Shown here: one piece after another, positions 1 to 7,160 of the stretch | Position numbering within the stretch: the stretch's first letter is position 1 | Layout of the letters: each line of letters begins with the position of its first letter | From: Candidatus Eiseniibacteriota bacterium | GTDB lineage: Bacteria; JAFGKV01 | Assembly (NCBI GenBank): GCA_025453925.1 | Contig: JALOPK010000037.1 | Location: 1 to 15,622 of the forward strand | DNA length: 15,622 bases | Direction: 5' to 3' | Program-made: the position numbers and the translations under genes | The notes under the pieces: model-generated | Seen by the model: only the letters and a program-made list of their open reading frames with translations | Database searches by the model: none | Told to the model about the DNA's origin: nothing

Positions 1-297
1 GGCCGTGCGTCCGAGGCAGCTCGCGACTGCGTTGGTAACCGCGAGTACTTCGAGGGTCCGCGCCTCCCCCATCGGCGGGTGGGCGTGAAGGATGGTGACG
101 AATGCGGGTGGTGGAGAGCCTCGCAGTTCGACCTCGTTCTCGGCGTACGAGGAACTGAGCAGGGTGTGGACTCGAACCCAGGTGCTCCCGGGAGTCGAGC
201 CGAACACCTGACCGAGTGCATCGGCAAGCGCCTGCGCCGAGACGGAGGAGGCGTCAGTACCCTCCTGGCAGACGACTTCTATGTCTACGATGGGCAT
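1..297 (-). CDS. Tautomerase-superfamily protein, 3' end outside window
   Basis: Reading the minus strand from the ATG at 297 gives 99 uninterrupted codons that leave the window at base 1. The protein begins MPIVDIEVV, so Pro-1 after Met removal could be the catalytic base of the 4-oxalocrotonate tautomerase/MIF superfamily. It continues with an ALADALGQVFG helix, a TWVRVHTL strand and FVTILHAHPP, and ends near EVLAVTNAVASCLGR. This beta-alpha-beta order, with a second helix ending in LGR, fits a MIF-type subunit of about 110-130 residues; the missing end probably adds a short C-terminal strand. An AGGA lies about nine bases upstream of the start. The substrate is unknown; known members isomerise keto-enol acids or dehalogenate. 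It is separated from the next minus-strand gene by 844 bases, so it probably has its own promoter. Family assignment is by motif memory, not by search. Confidence 0.72.
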   Translation of the reverse strand, partial: MPIVDIEVVCQEGTDASSVSAQALADALGQVFGSTPGSTWVRVHTLLSSSYAENEVELRGSPPPAFVTILHAHPPMGEARTLEVLAVTNAVASCLGRTA

Positions 298-724
298 GCG
301 TGGCGTTCCTGACTACGTCTTGTGACGATCCGCATGAGAACGGGGAAGGTGCCCGATGTGCCGGATACGCCCCCTCGCGGCATCAGGAGCGCACATCCAT
401 CAGCCCATCCGGACGCCTTAGGGCGGGCTGCCGCCAGTGGTCGGTTCTCGGGGCAGTGGCACCGAGATGGACGAAGTACCGACAGGGCATCACTGCGGTC
501 TCGCTGCTGTCCGGCGTCGGGAGGCGTCGCGCCCGGAGTTGAGGAGAACGAGATTCGATCGTGTCCATCACTACTCCGCGGTGAAGGCAGATCGGAACGA
601 AGTGCCCCGAAACGAGGGGCGCCGGCCGCTCGGAGTCAAGCCAGATAGAACGCCCTCACCGGCGAATCCAGGACTTCTCGCGCCGGCGTCGACACGAGGG
701 AGAAAACGCACCGGAGGCCAGGGT

Positions 725-755
725 CCGCGGGGAATGCCAACGGGCTTCCCCGTGG
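725..755. repeat. Imperfect inverted repeat (hairpin)
   Basis: The arms CCGCGGGGAA (725-734) and TTCCCCGTGG (746-755) pair over ten positions with one G-U pair, around an 11-base loop. No T-run follows on either strand, so a classic intrinsic terminator is not supported. It begins a run of nested structures that extends to about 925. Confidence 0.5.
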
Positions 756-799
756 CGGTGGCACGATGATGATGAAATGGCAGCCGCGGCGATCGAGGA

Positions 800-835
800 C
801 GCAGCCACTATTCTATATTTAGAATAGTGGCTGCG
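800..835. repeat. Perfect 16-bp hairpin with TATT loop
   Basis: The arms are exact reverse complements: 800-815 (CGCAGCCACTATTCTA) and 820-835, with only TATT (816-819) between them. The inner half of the stem is AT-rich, unlike the surrounding GC-rich DNA. A second, outer pair of arms, GGCAGCC (779-785) and GGCTGCC (842-848), brackets it. It lies 306 bases downstream of the tldE stop. It could be a terminator read on the minus strand, although no T-run follows, or a recombination or protein-binding site, or the core of a small structured RNA. The sequence establishes the structure, not the role. Confidence 0.85.
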
Positions 836-879
836 GTGGCGGGCTGCCGGCCAGGACGAAGCATCGCCCTCCAAACGGG

Positions 880-897
880 AAGGCGAGATGTCGCCTT
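880..897. repeat. Short perfect hairpin, 7-bp stem
   Basis: AAGGCGA (880-886) and TCGCCTT (891-897) pair around the tetraloop GATG. It is framed by CGAAG (857-861) and CTTCG (910-914), so a larger imperfect stem over roughly 850-925 is possible. Confidence 0.5.
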
Positions 898-950
898 GGG
901 AACGCAATTCTTCGTGCCCGGGAGGCGAACCCGTTGGCGAACTCCGACAG

Positions 951-1009
951 GAGCTGCAGTCGCGGTTCACGCCGCTCCAACAGGACAACGGTCTGGCGCA
1001 GGGACGGTG
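951..1009. repeat. REP-like repeat, copy A
   Basis: This copy matches 1071-1129 over about 59 bases; the first 18 bases (GAGCTGCAGTCGCGGTTC) are identical and the rest has scattered changes. The core forms a small hairpin, GCGG (962-965) with CCGC (972-975). Read on the minus strand the core is GGAGCGGCGTGAACCGCGAC. That resembles the repetitive extragenic palindromes that RAYT transposases mobilise in gammaproteobacteria. The resemblance is from memory; no RAYT gene is in the window. Confidence 0.6.
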
Positions 1010-1070
1010 TGGGAGCGCCATGAGGCGCGACAGGCTGATCATCCAATCGTGACTGAAGTCTCTCCCACAA

Positions 1071-1129
1071 GAGCTGCAGTCGCGGTTCTCACCGCTTCAA
1101 TAGGGCAACGTTCCGGCGCAGGGGCGCCG
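1071..1129. repeat. REP-like repeat, copy B
   Basis: This is the second copy, starting exactly 120 bases after copy A and in the same orientation. The hairpin stem GCGG (1082-1085)/CCGC (1092-1095) is conserved although the loop differs (TTCTCA against TTCACG). That is the pattern expected if the fold, not the exact sequence, is kept. It lies 12 bases beyond the tldE stop codon and could affect the 3' end of that mRNA. Confidence 0.6.
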
Positions 1130-1141
1130 CCGGCCCCTCCG

Positions 1142-2437
1142 TCACACCGACTCCGTGGTCGAACTGAAGGTGAAACCCTCGCTCATGACCGCGGGGAGCC
1201 GCATGAAGTTGTTCACATAGCCGTGTCTGCTGAGACCGACGATGTTCCTGAAGAGCACCAGGGGTGATTCATTGAAACGCAGGTTCTTGACGGGGCACGA
1301 TATCCTGCCGTCCTCGACCAAGAACAGACCATCGCGGGTCATCCCGGTCAGCAGCAGCTCCTTGCGGTCCACGTAGCGAATGTACCAGAGCCGTTTCACC
1401 AACAGCCCTCGCGCGCATCGGGCGACGAGGTCATCCACCGAGCGGTCTTCGCCGGCGATACACAGCGGAAACAGCGATGGGTCCGGGCTCTCACCCTTGA
1501 CCCGGGCCCAGTACCGCGAATGGTGGAGCCTCCTCGGCACGCCGCGCTCGATCCACGCGATCCGCCGCGACGGCAGCCCGTCGTCGGAGAACGGCGCCGC
1601 GGGAAGCCGTGGATCGTCGATCTCCGTGGTGAGCGTGAATCGCTCGCTGAGGAGCTGCGTACCCAGCGTGCCGGCAAGGGCGGTGCTTCCCTCCTCCGCT
1701 TCTCTGGCGCCCAGGTTCATGGCCATGAACAGAAGGAGATCGGCTACGGCCAGGGGTTCGAGTATCACCGTGTAGTCACCGGGTTCCGCGGCCCGGGGGG
1801 CCTGCGCGGAGTGCGCGGTGGCCAGCGCCCGGCGCGCGATTGCATCGGGGTCCACGTCGCCGGCAGTCCACGATGACTCGGCGGCGTATCCGCTCCCCTG
1901 AGGGCCATGCATGGTGGTGGACAACTCGACCTTGGAGTACCGGTAGAAGGCATGGAGGCCCGCCGACGTCGCCAGCGCGGCGGTCTTCACCGTGGCGCCC
2001 ATCAGTCCGCTGGCGACATACCCGTGCTCCCCGGCGAGACCGATGATGTGTTGAACATGATCCGCAATGGCCCCCGGCTCCATGCGGGCCACACGGGGAT
2101 CCAGGCGGGACGGCGTCTGCGGGTACTGCTGGGGCCCCAACGGGGGCACATGCTCCGGGTCCTCAGGCGCGACCCTGGCGATGGCTTCGGCCCGGGTCAC
2201 GAGCCGTTCCAGCGCGCCGTCATCCACGGTGTTGATGGCCGAACTCCCGTGGCGGCTCCCATACGCGACCGTGAGGCGCAGTTCCTCCTCCTCGCCGCCT
2301 CGATTCTGCGTGATGGCGTTCTCCGCGAAACGCGTGGTCAGGCTGCGGGTGAAGCCGTACTCAATCTGGGCTTCGGGTGCCGAGACGCGGGAAAGCACCC
2401 GCGCCGTGAGTGCCTGCACATCTTCTCGTGTTCTCAT
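1142..2437 (-). CDS. tldE: TldE/PmbA-family metalloprotease subunit
   Basis: This 431-residue protein matches the PmbA/TldE half of the TldD/TldE heterodimer in length and layout. Visible landmarks are a FAENAITQN strand near residue 37, an RLTVAYGSRHGSSAIN segment, and the C-terminal RFNESPLVLFRNIVGLS and NNFMRLPAVMSEGFTFSS stretches typical of the family. In E. coli the pair degrades unfolded peptides and matures the microcin B17 precursor and the antitoxin CcdA; TldE itself lacks the HExxxH zinc site, and none is seen here. The ATG at 2437 was chosen because it overlaps the tldD stop (ATGA) and has GGGAGG seven bases upstream. The frame stays open upstream to 2857, but that stretch is antisense-like and lies inside tldD. 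No RiPP precursor is evident next to it. Confidence 0.9.
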   Translation of the reverse strand: MRTREDVQALTARVLSRVSAPEAQIEYGFTRSLTTRFAENAITQNRGGEEEELRLTVAYGSRHGSSAINTVDDGALERLVTRAEAIARVAPEDPEHVPPLGPQQYPQTPSRLDPRVARMEPGAIADHVQHIIGLAGEHGYVASGLMGATVKTAALATSAGLHAFYRYSKVELSTTMHGPQGSGYAAESSWTAGDVDPDAIARRALATAHSAQAPRAAEPGDYTVILEPLAVADLLLFMAMNLGAREAEEGSTALAGTLGTQLLSERFTLTTEIDDPRLPAAPFSDDGLPSRRIAWIERGVPRRLHHSRYWARVKGESPDPSLFPLCIAGEDRSVDDLVARCARGLLVKRLWYIRYVDRKELLLTGMTRDGLFLVEDGRISCPVKNLRFNESPLVLFRNIVGLSRHGYVNNFMRLPAVMSEGFTFSSTTESV

Positions 2438-3882
2438 GCGTTCGCCTCCCCCACGCTGATGTTGCGGAAACGGCAGTAGCTCGCACCGTGCGTCATCCTC
2501 ATTCTCTGCGACGGCTCCCCCTTGCCGCAGTTCATGAGTCCGAAGGGCTTCCAGTGGGCACGACCAGCGATGGCATCGCAACTCCCCCAGAACTGCCGCG
2601 TCTGGGCGCGATACGTGACCTTCTTGAGGGGTTTCGTGACCTTCCCGTGCTCGATCAGCCAGAACATGTCGCCGCCGAACTGGAAGTTGTTGCGCATCTG
2701 ATCGATGGAGAAGCTCCCCCGCCCCTGGATGTAGACACCGCGGTCCACTCCTGCGATGAGAGTGTCGGGCGTCACCGAGTCGTCGGTGCCCGGTTCCATG
2801 TACAGATTCGGAATCCGATTGATGGGAAAGCTGCGGAACCCGTCGGCCCTGCAGCAACCCGCCGACCGGAGCCCTCCGATGAGGGGCGCGGTCTCCCGAG
2901 TCGTCCCCAGACCGACCAGCAGGCCCTGGCGGACGATCGGGAACGTCTGCATGGCAACCCCGTCATCGTCGTAGAACCAGCTCCCGACCCCGCTGGGCAT
3001 GGTATTGTCGACGGTGAAGTTCACGATCGGGCTCCCATAGGTGAGACGGCCGACGTCTTCCGGACTGATGAAACTCCTGCCGGCGAAGTTGCTTTCCCAT
3101 CCCAGAATGCGATCCAACTCGGTGGGATGTCCGACCGACTCGTGCATGGTGAGGGCCAGGTGATCGGGATCGAGGACCAGATCCATGATACCCGCGGGGC
3201 TCGGATCGGCGGTGCACTTGCGAACTGCTTCTTCGGCCCAGCGCGGTGCGTTCGCCATCAGATCCAGGGACCGGATGAACTCGTACCCGGCCTGGCGCGC
3301 GCCCCCCTGGTAGCTACGCTCCTGCGATTCCCCGCCGACCACCGCGACCGCCTGAAGCATCGGATGGGCGAAGTGGTTCGTGGTGTCGACACAGGTGCCA
3401 TCCGTCGTGGCAATGATCCGGTGCACCCGGGAGAACTCCAGCAACCCCATGGTCATGACCACCCCGGGCACCCGCAGCATCGCGTCGCATGCGCAGAGGA
3501 GAAGGTCCGCCTTCTCGCCGTGAGAGACTCGGAACGGGTCTTCCTCGCAGGGTCCCACGCAGGTCTCGACGTGCGCCGGCTCCGGGGCCATGACGATAGG
3601 CGGCATCCGACGGGCCTTGCCGGAGGCAAGGGCCGTGGCGACGGCCATCCGGGCCGTGGCCGCCACCGAATCCTTCGATAGCAGCGTGCTGGAAGCGAAC
3701 CCCCAGGCGCCGTAGATCAGGACGCGCACGGCATACCCGAAACTCTCGTTCTCGTCGATGAGCTGCAGGGATCGCCGCCTGACATAAACGCGGTTCTCCC
3801 GCTCCTCAACCACCCGCACGTCGGCATACCCTGCGCCGGCCCCGCGCGCGACATCCAGAGCAACCTCGGCAAAGTCTCTCAT
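2434..3882 (-). CDS. tldD: TldD metalloprotease, zinc-binding subunit
   Basis: This 482-residue protein carries the TldD HExxxH motif (HESVGHPTE, His247, Glu248, His252), the zinc site that cleaves peptides inside the TldD/TldE chamber. Other family marks are the N-terminal RVYVRRRSLQLIDENESFGYAV strand pair (split here across residues 31-52), SPIVNFTVDNT, and the RIPNLYMEPGT stretch equivalent to the NTYMLPG region. Start choice: the ATG at 3882 has AGGAAA just upstream and gives the usual N-terminus; the open frame continues to 4161, but only inside the preceding gene. The gene follows the GT-C membrane protein gene by 22 bases and overlaps tldE by four bases, so the two subunits are probably made in matched amounts by translational coupling. 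The native substrate is unknown. Confidence 0.95.
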   Translation of the reverse strand: MRDFAEVALDVARGAGAGYADVRVVEERENRVYVRRRSLQLIDENESFGYAVRVLIYGAWGFASSTLLSKDSVAATARMAVATALASGKARRMPPIVMAPEPAHVETCVGPCEEDPFRVSHGEKADLLLCACDAMLRVPGVVMTMGLLEFSRVHRIIATTDGTCVDTTNHFAHPMLQAVAVVGGESQERSYQGGARQAGYEFIRSLDLMANAPRWAEEAVRKCTADPSPAGIMDLVLDPDHLALTMHESVGHPTELDRILGWESNFAGRSFISPEDVGRLTYGSPIVNFTVDNTMPSGVGSWFYDDDGVAMQTFPIVRQGLLVGLGTTRETAPLIGGLRSAGCCRADGFRSFPINRIPNLYMEPGTDDSVTPDTLIAGVDRGVYIQGRGSFSIDQMRNNFQFGGDMFWLIEHGKVTKPLKKVTYRAQTRQFWGSCDAIAGRAHWKPFGLMNCGKGEPSQRMRMTHGASYCRFRNISVGEANA

Positions 3883-3904
3883 GGTGTTTCCTTTCTCGAA
3901 ACGC

Positions 3905-6900
3905 TCACGGTGATTGCGTCTGTGTCGGCAGATCATCCCCACCGCCGGAGACTTCCCGCTCCGCTGCGTGAGAGAAGCCAGCGGAAGAGGCCGGGCCGGC
4001 GGCCGGTCCGTCCGGCCTGTATGCGCGAAGCTGGATCGACTGGATGCCGACGGCTTCCGCGCCCATGGGAAACTCGAACTGAAGCCTCGTGACGGTTCCC
4101 CGCCAGACCCAGGCAGGCAAGAGACCGACATCGATGCGATACATGTGCGGAGCGGAGTCACCCTTCATGTGAAACACCATGGCCGCTGACCCGTCCAGCT
4201 CCTCGTGTAAACTGGAACTGAACAGCAGGCGGGCCTCGCCCTCGGTGTCGAGAGAAGCGGTGAGGAGAAGGGTGTGCGCACCGTCGGGAAGCACGGAGAT
4301 CTCCGGAGAGGTGAGGCGTCTCGTTTTGCCCAACGATACCCGGAGCACTTCATCCCCCGACGCGGTTCGCACGATCTCTCGTGCCGGTGGGCCCCGCCAC
4401 GTGGCGGCGATATCCCCGGCATGCCAGTCCAGGCAGAGGTCGGAGTCGCAGGGCAGCTCGCCCTGGAGCATGGGGAGGTGTCCCACGTCGGCGATGAACG
4501 GCGCGGACGAGAGGAAGGGCTCGGCCCCGGGCCCGACGCGGGGCTGCCCGGTTTCAGCACGTCGGAGGATGATGGCATCAACGACTACCGCGGTCGGGGA
4601 AAAGTGGCGATACAGGTACCGCGTGATGATCGGATGCCGAAGGGGGTGAATGAGATTGTCGTAGCCGTACTTCCAGGGATCCCCGGAGGGAAACACCACC
4701 AGGCCGGCATTCTCGCGCTCCAGAGCGGCCACGACTTCCCGTTGCGCCGCCAGTGACGCGGCATAGGTCGTCTGCACGTAGCGCGTCGGGCACGGGCGAT
4801 CCGCCAGGAAGTAGAGCAACCCCTTGTTGGTGAAGTCGTAGAAAGGTTCCCCGCGCACCAGGGTGTCGCGCAGGTACTCGACGAGTGGCTCGATCCAGGG
4901 GAGGGCGGTCACCCCCTCGCCCGCGCGGGGCGTCTTGAGCTGTCGCATGGGCAGGTCTGCCTCGGCGGCGGGTGCACCCATCCGTCGGGAAAGGGCCCGC
5001 GCAGGGCCGGTTTCCGGGTCGATGGGAATCACCCGCATGCCGAGGGCGACCAGCAGGGCGAGCAAGGCGCCGTGGAGTAGTGACCCGAGCCACCACCGGC
5101 GACCAACCCTGATTCGAGACGCGTGATGATGGATGAGCACGGCAAGCACGACGAAGACGAGAGGAAGGATCTTGCTCACGTGATCGTTGTCCGGCCGGCG
5201 GATGACCGCCCGGAAGAAGGCCGCCGCGCCGACGGCGACCACGGGAAGCGTCAGGCTCGATCGGTGGACGACGCCTGCCACACGCTGCGCGGCGAGATGG
5301 GCCAGACTCCAGACGATGGCGAGGGCCGACAGGAACAAGGGCAGGGTCTTTGATCTGAGCATTCTGGCCGGACCGTCGTCCGCGGCAATCATCCCGAGCA
5401 TATCCAGACCTCTGATCGGAACGGAGGACCGGTCGGACAATCCGCCCGCGATGCCCATGGATGAGGTCACGAACGCGCCGATGGCGTGGTGATGCGCCAG
5501 ATAGGTCAAAGGAACCAGCGCGCCGGCCAACACCCCGGCGGAGAATGCCATTGCGTCCCGGGGCAGCGATCCGCGGGGTCTATTCGCATCGCGCGGGAAC
5601 GCCAGATGGCCATACGCCAGGGTGAACCCTGCCGCGAGCGCGGCAGCCAGACCTCCGTCCAGGCTGTAGAACACGGCCCACGCCGCGAGAAGGCCCCCAA
5701 GAAACGCCAGCCGTCGATGACCTCGACGCCCGACGAGCCAGAGGGCCATGGCCGTGTAGACCAGATAGGGCAGCCAGTACCGGCCGTTCGGGGAAGGAAG
5801 CGCGTACGCGCCCACGATCGCCGCGAGCAGGCCCCGCGCCGGGGAACCAAGGCAAGCGGTCAGGAGCGCATAGAGCGAGACCGCGGCCAGGGGGTCGATG
5901 AGGCGCTCCACCCGGCGGACCTCCAGGATGGACTTCCCTCGAGCGAGGCCCAGTTGACCTTTGATACCGTTCTCGAACAACCCATGCCAGAGGAAGACAT
6001 CCCGGTAGGGCGCCGCCCCCTCAGCGATGGCCGCGGCAGGGGTGATCCGCTCCCCTTCATGATACGGGTCGATGGGGCCCGCCACGTCATACACGAAGCA
6101 CGTGCAATAGAGCGCCAGCGGCGCCCACAGCCACCATTGCGCGCGGGCGGACCAGATCCCCGCGAGCAGCGACCATGGCCGTCGTGGCACCGGTGCGGAT
6201 GCGTTCCACTCGATCGCCGCGCCGAGAATGCAGGCGACGGCAACCGTGGTGACAAGCAGGCTCCCGAACGCCGGGCTCGACGGGCGGAGATTCAGCAACG
6301 TGAGGCCGCCCAGGGGCAGTAGGGCTCCCCGCAGGGTTCGTTCCATGCCCGGGCGGGAGCCCCGGCGGCCGGCAACCAGCATGCACACGGCCCACGCGGC
6401 GCCGGCCGCGAGAACACCCCCTATTGCGGCCCAGGCCGTCATGGCGCGGAAGTCGGACCGACCGGTTCCCAACCGAAAAGCCGCCGCAGTCCCCAGGCCG
6501 ATGCCGGCCAGCAAGATGCACCCGAGACTCTCCCGCGAGAGAATCGGCGGGCGAACGGGGCCAACCGTCGTGAGGGGGGCAACGGTCCTCTCGAGGGCGG
6601 AGCTGGTCGGGGTCCGTCGGCCGCGTCCGGCGAACGCCGCGAGGGAGAGGAACGAGGCGAACGCCGCCCCGGAGATGATCAGGCCCGTGCCGAGGGTCCA
6701 TCCGGCGACGGTGCAGGCGAGAGGCCAGCAGAGGAGGCCGATGTGGGCCAGGATCATCGGGAGCGCACCGCGAGGAGAGAGCCGGAACAGGCGGGAGGCC
6801 AGAAGTACCATGACGCACGTGAGCGGTACGATGGCGCAGGCAAGGAGAAAAGCGATCGTCTCGCGGTCCTTGGCGTAGCCTTCGAGCACCGCGCGATTGA

Positions 6901-7075
6901 TGATGTCGCCGTTCCACCGCACGTCGGGACTGATGTGGGGCGCCACCCAGGCGAGAATCCCAAGGCCATACACCCCCGCCGCCAAAGAGGCGAAGGTGGT
7001 ACCGACGGGCGGCTCGTTCGGAGAGGGGTTTCTCTGCCATCGCATGTTGTGTGCTGCCAGCGGGCGGTGGTCCAC
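3905..7075 (-). CDS. Large polytopic membrane protein, GT-C glycosyltransferase-like
   Basis: The predicted 1056 residues contain many hydrophobic helices between about residues 25 and 690, followed by a soluble part. After an N-terminal hydrophobic block (25-300) comes a GT-C-like core whose first external loop has DPYHEGERITP (336-346) and then APYRDVFLWHGL. That acidic loop plus the 'G-PYRD-HG' pattern recurs in bacterial GT39/ArnT-like transferases that use polyprenyl-phosphate sugars. RRPDNDH near 626 and FYDFTNKGLLYFLADRPCPTR around 745-765 (two stretches) also recur in that group, as I recall it. The last 240 residues look beta-rich and may be a carbohydrate-binding or sandwich domain. 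The start is GTG at 7075 with a weak GGATGAG upstream; ATG at 7045 is an alternative. The neighbours are another GT upstream (85 bases) and tldD downstream. Donor and acceptor are unknown. Confidence 0.75.
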   Translation of the reverse strand: MDHRPLAAHNMRWQRNPSPNEPPVGTTFASLAAGVYGLGILAWVAPHISPDVRWNGDIINRAVLEGYAKDRETIAFLLACAIVPLTCVMVLLASRLFRLSPRGALPMILAHIGLLCWPLACTVAGWTLGTGLIISGAAFASFLSLAAFAGRGRRTPTSSALERTVAPLTTVGPVRPPILSRESLGCILLAGIGLGTAAAFRLGTGRSDFRAMTAWAAIGGVLAAGAAWAVCMLVAGRRGSRPGMERTLRGALLPLGGLTLLNLRPSSPAFGSLLVTTVAVACILGAAIEWNASAPVPRRPWSLLAGIWSARAQWWLWAPLALYCTCFVYDVAGPIDPYHEGERITPAAAIAEGAAPYRDVFLWHGLFENGIKGQLGLARGKSILEVRRVERLIDPLAAVSLYALLTACLGSPARGLLAAIVGAYALPSPNGRYWLPYLVYTAMALWLVGRRGHRRLAFLGGLLAAWAVFYSLDGGLAAALAAGFTLAYGHLAFPRDANRPRGSLPRDAMAFSAGVLAGALVPLTYLAHHHAIGAFVTSSMGIAGGLSDRSSVPIRGLDMLGMIAADDGPARMLRSKTLPLFLSALAIVWSLAHLAAQRVAGVVHRSSLTLPVVAVGAAAFFRAVIRRPDNDHVSKILPLVFVVLAVLIHHHASRIRVGRRWWLGSLLHGALLALLVALGMRVIPIDPETGPARALSRRMGAPAAEADLPMRQLKTPRAGEGVTALPWIEPLVEYLRDTLVRGEPFYDFTNKGLLYFLADRPCPTRYVQTTYAASLAAQREVVAALERENAGLVVFPSGDPWKYGYDNLIHPLRHPIITRYLYRHFSPTAVVVDAIILRRAETGQPRVGPGAEPFLSSAPFIADVGHLPMLQGELPCDSDLCLDWHAGDIAATWRGPPAREIVRTASGDEVLRVSLGKTRRLTSPEISVLPDGAHTLLLTASLDTEGEARLLFSSSLHEELDGSAAMVFHMKGDSAPHMYRIDVGLLPAWVWRGTVTRLQFEFPMGAEAVGIQSIQLRAYRPDGPAAGPASSAGFSHAAEREVSGGGDDLPTQTQSP

Positions 7076-7160
7076 CTATCTCATCCGTGCCCGTCGCGCG
7101 CGCATCGTGGGAGGAGAAGCGCGCTCAACTCCCGCCTCTGAGGTCTTGGAACACTTGATG

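Larger units (their letters stand above)
298..1141. other. Long intergenic region with clustered inverted repeats
   Basis: No reading frame here looks like a protein: the open frames are short, Arg/Ser/Pro-rich, overlap each other and lack good ribosome binding sites. No tRNA-like cloverleaf was found. The left part (298-600) shows nothing I recognise. From 602 on, inverted repeats are dense: GTGCCCC/GGGGCGC at 602-622, CCGCGGGGAA/TTCCCCGTGG at 725-755, a perfect hairpin at 800-835, AAGGCGA/TCGCCTT at 880-897, and two REP-like repeats between 951 and 1129. The region lies downstream of tldE and upstream of the tautomerase gene, so it should hold the terminator of the first and the promoter of the second; neither can be fixed by eye. 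Confidence 0.6.

Noticed and set aside
171-195. GTTCGA/GAACCC-like sequence resembling a tRNA T-arm
   Set aside because: It lies inside the tautomerase frame and no acceptor stem or anticodon arm can be built around it.
656-1042. A 128-codon minus-strand open frame over the repeat region
   Set aside because: It is built from the hairpins and REP-like repeat, is rich in Ser/Arg/Cys, and has no ribosome binding site.
2438-2857. Upstream extension of tldE to a 571-residue protein
   Set aside because: The extra stretch overlaps tldD coding sequence, and the ATGA overlap with GGGAGG upstream fixes the start at 2437.
2410-3681. A 423-codon plus-strand open frame across tldD
   Set aside because: It is antisense to tldD, which has its HExxxH motif and a good start. 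The plus-strand protein is His/Pro/Arg-rich with no recognisable domain; long mirror frames are common in GC-rich coding DNA.
2434-4161. A RiPP precursor peptide next to tldD/tldE
   Set aside because: No short frame with a ribosome binding site and leader/core composition was seen within the operon; adjacent gaps are 22 and 85 bases, too short or empty.
5486-6322. A 278-codon plus-strand open frame inside the large membrane protein gene
   Set aside because: It is Arg/Gln/Glu-rich and low in hydrophobic residues, as expected for the antisense of a membrane protein, and has no ribosome binding site.
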